In this document: piece by piece, positions 9,402-18,708 of the stretch
How positions within the stretch are numbered: position 1 is the first letter of the stretch
How the letters are laid out: each line of letters opens with the position of its first letter
DNA from: Symsagittifera roscoffensis
Lineage: Eukaryota > Xenacoelomorpha > Acoela > Convolutidae
Length of the DNA: 64,000 nt
Direction: 5' to 3'
Assembly: GCF_963678635.1 (NCBI RefSeq)
Contig: NC_087063.1
Location: forward strand, 14,949,006-15,013,005
The notes under the pieces: generated by a model
The model's database searches: none
What the model saw: the letters and a program-made list of their open reading frames with translations, nothing else
What the model was told of the DNA's origin: nothing
Translations under genes and position numbers: made by a program

Positions 9402-12400
9402 ATGGCAGACAGATTCTGGAAATCCATGCCCGCGGCCCTGAAGAAGCCTACTCTTGATGAGCTGTACAGACGCCTGAGGGACCTGAATTATACCCAAATA
9501 GACGAGAGAATGGCGATAATGCTGAATGCCATCCTCCAGTTGGAAGACCAGGGTGAATGCAGGGAGTCTGCGACGGAGGCTGTCTTGATGATCGGCTACA
9601 CCACCGAGGGAATATCGAACCAAGAACAGACCAGATGGTTGTCTTGGAATGTGGATGGAGGAGTAAGGGGTTTTGACTTGGCAAGGAATCCTGGCCTGAA
9701 TAACAATACCGAATATGGCGCAGGGGAATTCCCACTACCGACTAGGCCAACAGTAAGATCCACAAGCCAGAGCTCGAGTAGGGTGCCATCGATGTCACGA
9801 ACGCAACAGACGACCGAGGCATATCCGGATCTAGGTGTTCTAAAGAAAGAGCTCGAGAAGACGCAGAAGGAAAGGAATAAGGCGAACCTCGATCGGGATC
9901 AGGCAAAGCTGGATCGGGAGAAGGTTCAGCTGGAAAGGGACCAGGCGGTCAACGAGCGAGACCAGGCTCTGAGGTTGCTTGAGATGCAAAAAGCTGAACA
10001 TCAACAGGAGTTAAGGGTGCGGGAGAACGCCGCAAATCGTGATCAACTGAGGTCGGAATTGGACAGAATAGAACAACGACAACGCGAGCTTGATGCACAG
10101 AAGGGAGCCAGGCCGAAGGAGCGAGTGGTCACCAGCTCGAGGCCAGAGTCACGTATGGAGGTGGATGAAGCCCCCAGAGCAAGAGCACGGTTCAACCTTG
10201 ACCGCGAGGCCCGAGAACACATGAGTGAAGGGTTGGAAGTCTGGATACCGAATGACGCAACGGCTTCCTTGCGTAGCCTAGAGACGCAACCCATACGCCC
10301 ACTGATGGATGTGGAGCTGCCGGGATATACCCCAACCTCGACCTCGAGTGACAGTCAGGTGAGCGGCGGCTCATCGCGTCTGAAAGAACTGGGCGAGAGA
10401 TTGCGACAAAAGAGTCGTGAGAGTTCGGCAAGACCGGAGCTTCCCCCGACGTGGAGGGAACAGCCGGTTAGGAGTGTCGTGATCTCGAGTTATAAGAAGA
10501 ATACAGAGGGGAGGTACCACAGGCACAATCGGCTGGACTGGAGTGCGGAGCAAAAAGCTAGGAGAGACTGCTTTCATGATGCGGCCTGGGTGCAGTACTT
10601 GGCGCCACCCCGGGTACCAGAAGGTGCGGTTCACCTAATCGTAGGGGACAGCCTGGTGCGGGTGTTGACCCGGATCCGATCGCACTGGCAGACAGGAATC
10701 TTGAGTTTCGCTGGAGCTGCCACGCCACAGATGTTGGCAACGCTTGACATGCTGGGGATGACCAAAGTATACACGGTGACCCTGATGGTCGGGACCAACG
10801 ATGTATCAAGGGGAGAAGCGAGGAAAATAACAAGGCTGCACGATAAGGTGAGCTGCCTTCTTGAGGAACTGAGGATTCAGATGGACCCCATCCTGTTGAC
10901 GGTATGTACGGTCCCCTACAACATGATGTTTGATCAGCACGCCTTGGAGATGAACGAGAAGGTGCGGAACCTAAACAAGGTGATAAGAGACATCCACCGG
11001 AAGAGTGTGCTCCCTGTCAGACTGTTGGACGTGGCAGAGCGCATGGAGAAAGAGGGATTCCCTGAAGACACCTCCAATGATGGAATCCATTTTGATAGAC
11101 CAAGGGGAGCAGAGTGGCTAAACGACGTCTTCCAAGAACACATAAACGCGCTAGAGGCGGATCTGCTAGAGACAGCCCAATTCACATTAGGACCACCTCC
11201 GAACCCACCATTCCTTGCCTCAAGGGCCTTGTCTGGTCGCTTGGGACCGAGAGTTGACACTAGAGACAGTTCAAGGAGCAGCCAGACCAGATTGCAGAGT
11301 GCCACGCCAATGGAGTCTGAGGAGGTGACGTCATCAACACCTCCAGGCTCGGCGATATCCTCAGTGGTAGTGGCAGAGAGCAAACGGGAAAAGAAGTCTA
11401 TGGAGACCGCTCGCTTGAGATATCCTGAGAAGGTGAAAGAACTGGATCTAGAGAGTTTGGAATGCAGGCGAGAATTGGCGGAAACCCTGGGGATCGAACA
11501 AGTGTCACACGAGGATTTGAATAGGCATCATTGCGTGGACTGGTTGAAAGCTCATGAGGCGCACTTCTCGAGAGCGAAGTTGATGGAGACCACAGACCTG
11601 ACTGGAATTCCCACAAAAGCGATCATGGGACCCATTAACTACAGACCTATCAAGCTGCTGGGGAGTCCTGGACTTATAGCAGAACCTCCCAAGCACCGAA
11701 CTAGCATCGCCAGGATCAGGTTGGCAACCCCGGCACAGTTAAAGGTGGTAGACAAGCTGCTCAATCCGGGAGGAACGGGATTGCCAGATGCCGCTTACGA
11801 AGGCTCGAAATTGGCGGAAGACCCCAGGTACGGGAAGCCCTGTGGGAGTACCCAGCTGGTCAAAACCCTGGCAGTTTATGATAGAGCAGATCCAGCTGCT
11901 GCGAGAGTAGTCATTGTGGCGGGATCAGACTTCGAAGGAACGTCTCCCAAGTTGTTCTGGCCGGAGACTTTGATATACTCTTTGCCAGGAGCTGAATTAA
12001 ATCAGATGTTAACTCTGGTGGTGGCAATAAAGTCGGAGATGCCCTGTGAACCTGAGCAGCTATTGTTTGCAGGAATGAATGATCACCTGCACGCGATGGG
12101 ACTTCTTGAGCAACTAAAGGGCGATGAAATTCCGACATCGAGGAAGATATGGGAAGCCATTCAGGCGTTGTTTGCGGCGATGAATGAAGTGCAAGAGAGT
12201 GTTGTCTCGAGATTTGGGTCCAAGACGAAGGTGGTGTTTACCACATCCCCTGGATACGCGAATATGCCACCCGCCCTACAGTTCGTGTACGCGGTCTTGA
12301 TGCTGATAGCAGAAGGGAATGAATGGCGGATTCTAATGGCAGCCCCCAATCGGGAGTTGGAGCCATCGAACCTGAGGCTTCGCAAGTCAGAATTGGCGGC

Positions 12401-12617
12401 GGCATGGGCGGACATATCTCATGCACTGAGGGGCTTTTATGGACTAGCCGACATCCTGATCGTATTAGACGAGGTGCTCTTGCTGGAGATATCGAACTTT
12501 GCCAGGCAACTCAAGTTCAGCCCAGTCATCGGGGACGATCACCCGGCGATAAGCAAATTAACGGCCAGCTTGTGGTTTCGGAGTATGGATGTGAAGATCA
12601 CAAACTCCACCAGCTAG
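9402..12617 (+). CDS. Retroelement ORF4: coiled coil, SGNH/GDSL esterase domain, second degenerate SGNH-like domain
   Basis: This ORF is 1071 aa and starts at ATG 9402. Residues ~147-236 are a strong coiled coil rich in K/E/R/Q. A low-complexity S/R/P linker follows. Residues ~410-590 carry all SGNH-hydrolase blocks: GDSL with the nucleophile serine near 415, the block II glycine in SFAGAATP, GTND near 463, and DGIHFD near 560 with the catalytic Asp and His. This predicts an active esterase or acetylhydrolase; the substrate is unknown. The last ~250 residues repeat the layout loosely (VAGSDFEG near 840, LLFAGMNDHL near 890) without a clean DxxH, suggesting a degenerate second copy. Esterase domains are known in ORF1 of CR1-type non-LTR elements, but I know of none placed like this in a gypsy element. 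The ORF ends at TAG 12615-12617, and the frame then stays open to 15122. Confidence 0.8.
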   Translation: MADRFWKSMPAALKKPTLDELYRRLRDLNYTQIDERMAIMLNAILQLEDQGECRESATEAVLMIGYTTEGISNQEQTRWLSWNVDGGVRGFDLARNPGLNNNTEYGAGEFPLPTRPTVRSTSQSSSRVPSMSRTQQTTEAYPDLGVLKKELEKTQKERNKANLDRDQAKLDREKVQLERDQAVNERDQALRLLEMQKAEHQQELRVRENAANRDQLRSELDRIEQRQRELDAQKGARPKERVVTSSRPESRMEVDEAPRARARFNLDREAREHMSEGLEVWIPNDATASLRSLETQPIRPLMDVELPGYTPTSTSSDSQVSGGSSRLKELGERLRQKSRESSARPELPPTWREQPVRSVVISSYKKNTEGRYHRHNRLDWSAEQKARRDCFHDAAWVQYLAPPRVPEGAVHLIVGDSLVRVLTRIRSHWQTGILSFAGAATPQMLATLDMLGMTKVYTVTLMVGTNDVSRGEARKITRLHDKVSCLLEELRIQMDPILLTVCTVPYNMMFDQHALEMNEKVRNLNKVIRDIHRKSVLPVRLLDVAERMEKEGFPEDTSNDGIHFDRPRGAEWLNDVFQEHINALEADLLETAQFTLGPPPNPPFLASRALSGRLGPRVDTRDSSRSSQTRLQSATPMESEEVTSSTPPGSAISSVVVAESKREKKSMETARLRYPEKVKELDLESLECRRELAETLGIEQVSHEDLNRHHCVDWLKAHEAHFSRAKLMETTDLTGIPTKAIMGPINYRPIKLLGSPGLIAEPPKHRTSIARIRLATPAQLKVVDKLLNPGGTGLPDAAYEGSKLAEDPRYGKPCGSTQLVKTLAVYDRADPAAARVVIVAGSDFEGTSPKLFWPETLIYSLPGAELNQMLTLVVAIKSEMPCEPEQLLFAGMNDHLHAMGLLEQLKGDEIPTSRKIWEAIQALFAAMNEVQESVVSRFGSKTKVVFTTSPGYANMPPALQFVYAVLMLIAEGNEWRILMAAPNRELEPSNLRLRKSELAAAWADISHALRGFYGLADILIVLDEVLLLEISNFARQLKFSPVIGDDHPAISKLTASLWFRSMDVKITNSTS

Positions 12618-12647
12618 TCTAGAGGTCCCAGTAACGAGAGAAGAAAT

Positions 12648-15122
12648 GTGGCCGAGACGGAAAAGCAATTAGAATCGATGAAATATCGTTTGACTCAGGA
12701 GAATGGCTGGTGGCCATTTTTGACACCAAGGCTGGAGAACGCCACGAACAAGACAAGGGAGGAAGCACCACCCCTCGTGAAACAAGTCTGGAGTTTTCTG
12801 GAGAAACAACTGGAGCTGGCCGAAACAAGAGACATGACGGTGGCTAGATTTGTCTCGGCCGCCAATGAAGTGACGATTGGAGGGTTCTGGAGAGAGCACG
12901 CCAAAGGCGAATTGAAGACTAGGAGGGATTACGAGATTCTCAAGTTCTTGAGTCCTTGCTGGGAGAAGGAATTCTTGGCAGGAATATTCGGTACCACGGC
13001 GACTATCTTTGGAGCCTTCGTGCAGGAGATACTGGGCATGCCCATCAGCCTGCTCTTGGCCCTGTATTTGGTCTACCCCAGATACTTGTTCAACATGGGC
13101 CCAGCATACATGTTTAGTCGAGGAGTGGAGACACTTCGAGTTGATGGGTACCTGGCACTAGTACTCTTGACCCATGGGGAATTGGTGTCGTTTCATCGAT
13201 TAATGGAATATGGAGAGCCTCTGTCCATGGGGAAAGTCCACACGAGCATCGAAACCAGCTCCTACAAGTGTGCCGCAGGGTTGAAGACGTTGCTAGTACA
13301 ATACCTCATGATGCAAAATCGGCACATCACGGGTGAAGATGAGAATCCAACTTCGAGAGAAGAATGGAAGAAGACGAACAGAGGGATGCCTCTGTTGACG
13401 GACCTATGCCTGGCAATGAGGTCGGACCCAATGGGGATAATCCGGGGCCTAGAGGAGGTGGTGACCTGCATTTATGGTCCAGCAGTGACGTACGCGTTCC
13501 CAGACCCCCTGGTGACAACGTATCGTCACTCTGCAACGCACTTGAGTCTTATCAGTATACTGGATGGGACGGCGTTAAACTGGTGTCAGCAGGAGGTGCT
13601 CAGAGGGCGAATGAGCAACACGGTACTCTTTGGAAAGGTGAAAGATGCCGAGCTAATAGTGTACAACTTCAGGGGGCAAATGCAATGTAGAATGGGAGGC
13701 AAGCGAGAGGGTCCCATCGAAATGTATCCCAAATTCTGGAACTTGAACCCATTGACGGCAGACGGACGAGAAATCTTGAGAATTCCTGCCTGGAAGGAGT
13801 GCTTCGCACTGGTGAAGAGGGAGCTGGAGACCATACTGGAGAAAGAAATCCTCCCAGCCACCATGCCTGAGTTCCCAATAGTCAGGAGGATGACCTTAGG
13901 AATGAATAGTCCCTTGGTAGTTCCCTCCATAATGGCGAGGATGACGACGGAGGAAATGCAGAAGGATTTCACTGATGGCTGGGACCCCCTGCTCATCGGC
14001 TACACGGCGGCGGTCTACTTCCATACCAGCGAGACGAAGGTAAATTCGTGGACGACGCAAGCGAAAAAGAGTAGAGGTTCGCAGCCCCCAGGATATGAGG
14101 TGCGGAAGGTCTTGAGAACTCTAGAGAAGGAGGGACTTGAGAACATGTTACCCATATGGGATGATGGCAGGATGATGGTGATGGAGGGGCACGTCGCATT
14201 GGTGGACGACATGAAATTTGCCACGAGAAAATATAAGGCACCCTATGGCTTGGAACAGGTGGAAATAAGACAGGAGGGAACAGAACTAGATGCAGCAGGT
14301 CAACTGCATGTAGCACTGACGGAATACAAAAAGCTGGATCCTACGACACCATCACCACTGTCAGTGGACACGCCTGGAGACAAGAGGAGTGGACCCGTCG
14401 AGGACCGATTTAAGAAAATTCTCGAGAGAAGGAGACATGAGTCAGAAGAAGAGAGTATGGATGAAACTTTCAGTGAAGCCGGTGAAGACATGGAAGTGGG
14501 GAATACGCCTGAACCAGGGCCATCAGGGGAGGAGCTCACCACTCAAGAGCTGTTGAAAGACTTGAGCGAGGAGAATTGGGCAGATACGGCCACCCCATCC
14601 TTGAATCCGTCCCCCCGGAAGAATCTGGAATTGCCATTGGCAAGTGAAACCTTCAATATGGGGATGATACTCTTGAGCTCGGAGGAAAGGGAAAGGAACA
14701 CTTTCGAAGGGAACAGGGACATATTCCTGGCATCCCTGAAGGACGATGCTTGGCAGGAGTTCTTGGAAGAATTCAATCAAGAAGTGGGCAGCGAGACGAC
14801 GCTGGACAAATTCAAGGAGGAACTGTGGGACACAGTCGTAAGATTTGGAGAACCGCTTCTGATAGGAACGGGCCTGGATGAGAAGGCGAGAAAAGAGCTA
14901 CTGAGCAAGCTGGTAGAGCTGAGGAATTCACGATCGAAGACTAGAGAAGAAAAATGTGAGGACAGCTCTACTCGGAGACAAAAAACTGTAGATAAAATGG
15001 TTGATGATATAAAAAGGGATAAGGTTGGGACTAGTAATATGATTAAAAGTACTAATATCCTTAAGGCTCGAGCAGGGGGAGGCAAGAGTTGGAAGGAGTG
15101 GATGGAGAGGTCGAATCAGTGA
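12648..15122 (+). CDS. Retroelement ORF5, unrecognised, in frame with ORF4 beyond a TAG
   Basis: This 824-aa ORF is in the same frame as ORF4 and is open from the codon after ORF4's TAG (12618). Its nominal start, 12648, is GTG; the first in-frame ATG is 12678. It could therefore be made by readthrough of the TAG as a ~1900-residue fusion, or start at 12678. I recognise no domain. The N-terminal ~330 residues are helical with hydrophobic stretches (for example around residues 115-145), but there is no signal peptide or clear membrane anchor, so an envelope protein is unlikely. The last ~200 residues are acidic and low in complexity, then lysine-rich. CTTGAG recurs in it, as elsewhere in the element. 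It ends at TGA 15120-15122. Confidence 0.65.
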   Translation: MAETEKQLESMKYRLTQENGWWPFLTPRLENATNKTREEAPPLVKQVWSFLEKQLELAETRDMTVARFVSAANEVTIGGFWREHAKGELKTRRDYEILKFLSPCWEKEFLAGIFGTTATIFGAFVQEILGMPISLLLALYLVYPRYLFNMGPAYMFSRGVETLRVDGYLALVLLTHGELVSFHRLMEYGEPLSMGKVHTSIETSSYKCAAGLKTLLVQYLMMQNRHITGEDENPTSREEWKKTNRGMPLLTDLCLAMRSDPMGIIRGLEEVVTCIYGPAVTYAFPDPLVTTYRHSATHLSLISILDGTALNWCQQEVLRGRMSNTVLFGKVKDAELIVYNFRGQMQCRMGGKREGPIEMYPKFWNLNPLTADGREILRIPAWKECFALVKRELETILEKEILPATMPEFPIVRRMTLGMNSPLVVPSIMARMTTEEMQKDFTDGWDPLLIGYTAAVYFHTSETKVNSWTTQAKKSRGSQPPGYEVRKVLRTLEKEGLENMLPIWDDGRMMVMEGHVALVDDMKFATRKYKAPYGLEQVEIRQEGTELDAAGQLHVALTEYKKLDPTTPSPLSVDTPGDKRSGPVEDRFKKILERRRHESEEESMDETFSEAGEDMEVGNTPEPGPSGEELTTQELLKDLSEENWADTATPSLNPSPRKNLELPLASETFNMGMILLSSEERERNTFEGNRDIFLASLKDDAWQEFLEEFNQEVGSETTLDKFKEELWDTVVRFGEPLLIGTGLDEKARKELLSKLVELRNSRSKTREEKCEDSSTRRQKTVDKMVDDIKRDKVGTSNMIKSTNILKARAGGGKSWKEWMERSNQ

Positions 15123-15418
15123 TGGTAGCCACAACACCCTCAAGTAGAGATGTGAAGACTCGCAAGAGGAAGAGAGAAGTGGAAGGATTGGGTAGTCCTT
15201 CAGTGGATGCTGTTTCGGAAGGAAACTTGAGAGAGACGGCGCCCATGATTTTGGCTCGATGCAAGACGGCGGCATACAAGAGCAGCTCGGAGCTCAGAAG
15301 ACCACTTGAAGTAGAGAGGGAGATAGAGGTTTCCACCAGTTCGACATCGGAGGAAGACTTCAAGCCTCAGAAGATAAACGTGAAGAGAGGTTCAACGAAC
15401 GGACAGACATGGGAGTAG
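15089..15418 (+). CDS. Small retroelement ORF bridging ORF5 and ORF6
   Basis: The ORF is 109 aa, basic at first (KTRKRKREVEGLG) and serine/glutamate-rich later. It overlaps the end of ORF5 by 34 bases in the -1 frame and overlaps the start of ORF6 by ten bases (15409-15418), again in a -1 relation. The KRKR stretch could act as a nuclear localisation signal. It may be a separate small protein or a bridge used by successive frameshifts. No family recognised. Confidence 0.45.
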   Translation: MEGVDGEVESVMVATTPSSRDVKTRKRKREVEGLGSPSVDAVSEGNLRETAPMILARCKTAAYKSSSELRRPLEVEREIEVSTSSTSEEDFKPQKINVKRGSTNGQTWE

Positions 15419-18279
15419 ATGTCGGCAAAGAATGGATCTCGAAGGCACACCAGGCCACGGGCAAGCGAGTGACAAGTGATCCATTGGAGAGGAACAAGAC
15501 GAGGAACACCTCCCGGACGTGGTGGGTGGCCCTTGAAACATTGAAAGAAATGGAGGACTGCCGGAAGAAGTTGGACAGTGGAGTAGCTCGCAAGCGACGC
15601 AATTGGGCCACCCAGCAAAAGGCCGAGGTTAATGGAATAGAAATGGCAAATCATCTGAAGAGGTCCTGGCAGAGTTTGTTGAAGGATCATTTTGAAGAAG
15701 CAATGAGGACACCCTCATCAGCACCACCATTAATGGCGAATCCCTTCGTTAGAACTGCAGGACAATTAATGTTCACCTGGAGTCTGGTGGGGATAGAGTT
15801 GGAAACGCTGACCTCGTATGACAGGCTGAAGTTGGGAAGCAAGAAGCTAGATGTGTATCAGGCACTGATGCAACACGTAGCCAGGGATAATTCAGGCTTG
15901 AGCCTGGCTAGAAGAAAGGACGCCACGTGTTTCTTGAGATGGATAATGTCGATGATGTCTGATAGCACCATCCTGGCATGCCAACAGAGAGCAAGCGTAA
16001 GCAAAACCATGGAAAAAAGAGTCTCAACGGTCATCTTGAACGTGTATCAGAGCACAGGAATAGAAAAGGAAGAGGGTTCCAGACTATCCCTAGAGAACCA
16101 TAGGAAGCTAGACGAGGTACGGAGGTTTTATAATAAGAAGTTCGAAGAAGAACATGATGTTCACCGTAACCTGGCCTCGTCAGAGCAGTACTCGAGGCTC
16201 AGCGAGAAGGGGGAATACCAATATGTGTCTGGAGTGATGGGAATGGCCTATAACCCCTTCTTAGACTCGGAAGCTGGAGGCGCCCACAGGAACCATGAGG
16301 TAGCGGAGCTACTGAAGTTTTGGACAGAAAGAATAATGGAAATAGACGCGGTGGAAAAAGAGGGGCCGAGCCTGGGTCTGATTCTTGAGAAAACACCAGA
16401 GGTGGTGAGCATACCGCGTTCAAACAAGAGAGTTGAAGTGAACATGGGCGATGGAAATGGCTTGTTAACCACGAACTTGGGAGTGGTATGGAAGCTATTA
16501 AGACCCTCCTGGTGTCCACATCCCCACGCGAGTCTGATCGAGGAAACCACCGAGCGAGTGAGGTTAGCACCAACGGAAGATGAAGATCTGGCAAAGTTGA
16601 GTGTGCTGCATAAGCTAATTTCACCTCAGATGCAAGAGCCAGGCGAAAAGACGAGTAATCCCGGGTCAGCAAAAAAATTGGAGCCGGGTAGCTGTCTGGA
16701 TTCGACGTGTGGAAACGGAGAGCACACCTGCGATGGACGGTCATGCGTTAGAATACTGTCATTTCAAAAAGAAGACCTGGTGACTTGGTTCGAAGACATA
16801 ACAGAAAGAGAGAAAAGTGAAGTGCAAATAGTAGCGGAGTGTTACGCGAGAACCACGGTGAATATAGCGACAGCTCTCGGATTCTTCTCGAGAATGTGTA
16901 GTCTGCAGTCACTGGAAAGACTAGAATCTGAACATCATTTAGTGACGGCGTTGAGCGTAGAATCATGGCCCGGGGTGTTGCAGGTGACTCAAAAACACAT
17001 CCGGAGCTGGAAGGTTGGTCTCGAGGCGGAAATGGGATTTCCCATGAGCGAAGCTTATGGCTTGCCATTGAACGCGAAATCGCTGATAGGGTCAATGATG
17101 GCCAACTTGTGCGGAAGTCACTACCCACTGCACATGGTGATGGTGGAAGCATCCAGCCAGAGAGTACTGGTGGACAAGGCCTTCTCAGTGCCCAAGTGCG
17201 TGAGGTTGGCTCGGATATCGCATCACTCGCACAAGTTGTTGAGAAAAATCAGAGGGACAGTACCAAAAGAATTGAGAGATGACTTGAGTGAAATCTGGGG
17301 AGAAGAACTTTTGAAGTTGGAGAGAGAGAACACAAGCGATCACGAGAGACAAAACGTGATCGGAAAACCTGTGGGAAGTGCTCCAAACCTGGAAGATAAC
17401 GACACGATGCATGAGAAAATGATGGAGCTTGAGCCTCTCTTGGAAGCCTCGGGGGAGCGTAACCTCAGGAGCATTGAAATCACCCATGGAGAATGCCCAT
17501 GCCACTGTTTAGCGCAAACGGTGTGGTATCCAGATCATAAGAACCTTTGCCTGGTGTGGGATATGGAGGAAATCCGGTCGATCGGACTACCGGATCACCG
17601 ACAGAAGGTGACGATCTTGGTAGTGAGTACGATCTTGGCTCTGAGATGGATAGAAGAGATTATAACGAAGTATCGGGAAGCGGGGACGCCAACGGCAGAG
17701 TCAATATACGCGATAGACTACAGTAGGAGACTCGAGTTGTTTGAGACTGCGTGCAAGGTATTCGCCATACCAACGGAAGTCAGACATGTCTGGAGCCGTT
17801 TGAGGTACTTCCCATGGTTTCGGGCGACGCTGACGTCCTGGTTGTACATGACAACGAAAGATCACATGAAAAAACATCAAAAGGAGTATCGACAGTTCCA
17901 GGCCGAGATTGGGCCGGAAGCTTTCAAGAGACCCCTGTTAACCCATCGTAATGCAATCATAACAGGATGGAAGAGAGTGGGTAAAATGTCTAGAGACAAT
18001 ACCAAGGCGAGGGAATCGATACTAGAGGAGGACCTGGCGAAGAACGTGAGCTTGAGCCTGCACAACTCCTTTTGTTTGAACCGGGAATCTAGGGTGAAGG
18101 CACTACCCAACCAAGCAAAGAGGTTGCAAGAGCAAAGAGAATGGATGCGATCCTACGAACAGCTGAAGGCTTGGGAGGAGATTGTGATTAGCTCCGATGA
18201 TGAAGAGGAACTGTTGAGACAGTTTGCCGTATCTAGTACTTCAGGGTGTAGTACCTCCAAGGCGAAGAGTGCGAGATGA
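15409..18279 (+). CDS. Retroelement ORF6, unrecognised 956-aa protein
   Basis: The ORF starts at ATG 15409, inside the last codons of the small ORF before it, and ends at TGA 18277-18279. It is mostly helical and charged, with no signal peptide or membrane segment. Near residues 425-450 there is a cysteine cluster (GSCLDSTCGNGEHTCDGRSC), and near 695-710 a second one, GECPCHC followed by a His/Cys region; both could bind zinc. The C-terminus is acidic then serine-rich (SSDDEEELL near the end). No polymerase, helicase, methyltransferase or envelope motif was found. Purine bias and CTTGAG content match the rest of the element. An accessory role in replication or particle assembly is only a guess. 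Confidence 0.65.
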   Translation: MGVDVGKEWISKAHQATGKRVTSDPLERNKTRNTSRTWWVALETLKEMEDCRKKLDSGVARKRRNWATQQKAEVNGIEMANHLKRSWQSLLKDHFEEAMRTPSSAPPLMANPFVRTAGQLMFTWSLVGIELETLTSYDRLKLGSKKLDVYQALMQHVARDNSGLSLARRKDATCFLRWIMSMMSDSTILACQQRASVSKTMEKRVSTVILNVYQSTGIEKEEGSRLSLENHRKLDEVRRFYNKKFEEEHDVHRNLASSEQYSRLSEKGEYQYVSGVMGMAYNPFLDSEAGGAHRNHEVAELLKFWTERIMEIDAVEKEGPSLGLILEKTPEVVSIPRSNKRVEVNMGDGNGLLTTNLGVVWKLLRPSWCPHPHASLIEETTERVRLAPTEDEDLAKLSVLHKLISPQMQEPGEKTSNPGSAKKLEPGSCLDSTCGNGEHTCDGRSCVRILSFQKEDLVTWFEDITEREKSEVQIVAECYARTTVNIATALGFFSRMCSLQSLERLESEHHLVTALSVESWPGVLQVTQKHIRSWKVGLEAEMGFPMSEAYGLPLNAKSLIGSMMANLCGSHYPLHMVMVEASSQRVLVDKAFSVPKCVRLARISHHSHKLLRKIRGTVPKELRDDLSEIWGEELLKLERENTSDHERQNVIGKPVGSAPNLEDNDTMHEKMMELEPLLEASGERNLRSIEITHGECPCHCLAQTVWYPDHKNLCLVWDMEEIRSIGLPDHRQKVTILVVSTILALRWIEEIITKYREAGTPTAESIYAIDYSRRLELFETACKVFAIPTEVRHVWSRLRYFPWFRATLTSWLYMTTKDHMKKHQKEYRQFQAEIGPEAFKRPLLTHRNAIITGWKRVGKMSRDNTKARESILEEDLAKNVSLSLHNSFCLNRESRVKALPNQAKRLQEQREWMRSYEQLKAWEEIVISSDDEEELLRQFAVSSTSGCSTSKAKSAR

Positions 18280-18708
18280 GTGGGTGGCTCGTATGGATCT
18301 TGAGTCTTGAGAGGGGAAAAGGGGCTTGAGCGTGGATCCGGGTGAAACTTGGATTCACGAAAAAGAAGTTTTAACAAAGCAAATATTGTTATTAATATAC
18401 TATATTTATTATATAAATCAAAATGCTGCATGACAATTTCCTGATTGAATAGGACAAAAGAAATTTTAAATGATTGGCTTGGAAAGCAAGAATTCAAGGG
18501 TGCAGGTGTGTGCAGATTTTGATTGCTGTTTAGCGATAGTGTGAAAATTTTACATGGCTGTGAATTTTGGGGTGTAGATAAGCTTAAGTCTGCTGCAAAC
18601 TTCTGTAAATGACCACTGGCACTGTATCTTGAGTAACACTCGGTTTTCTGGGACTCACTGGCAGAAGACAGCACGCGATGAGGACATCGATCTCGAGTCC
18701 GGGGAGTA
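18280..18708 (+). other. Retroelement 3' untranslated region with purine tracts
   Basis: No ORF. AGAGGGGAAAAGGGG at 18310-18324 is a candidate 3' polypurine tract. A second candidate is the GTCCGGGGAGTA at 18698-18709 that directly precedes the LTR-like block. The second lies where plus-strand priming would be expected if the LTR starts at 18709. Confidence 0.45.

Noticed and set aside
12648-18279. ORF5/ORF6 as an envelope protein, which would make the element a retrovirus
   Set aside because: Neither has a signal peptide, a furin-like site or a membrane anchor; hydrophobic stretches in ORF5 look like buried helices.
9402-18279. The cassette as a Polinton/Maverick or DNA virus
   Set aside because: No protein-primed polymerase B, packaging ATPase, capsid or protease motif is seen, and the motifs CTTGAG and GTCCGGGGAG tie it to the gypsy half.
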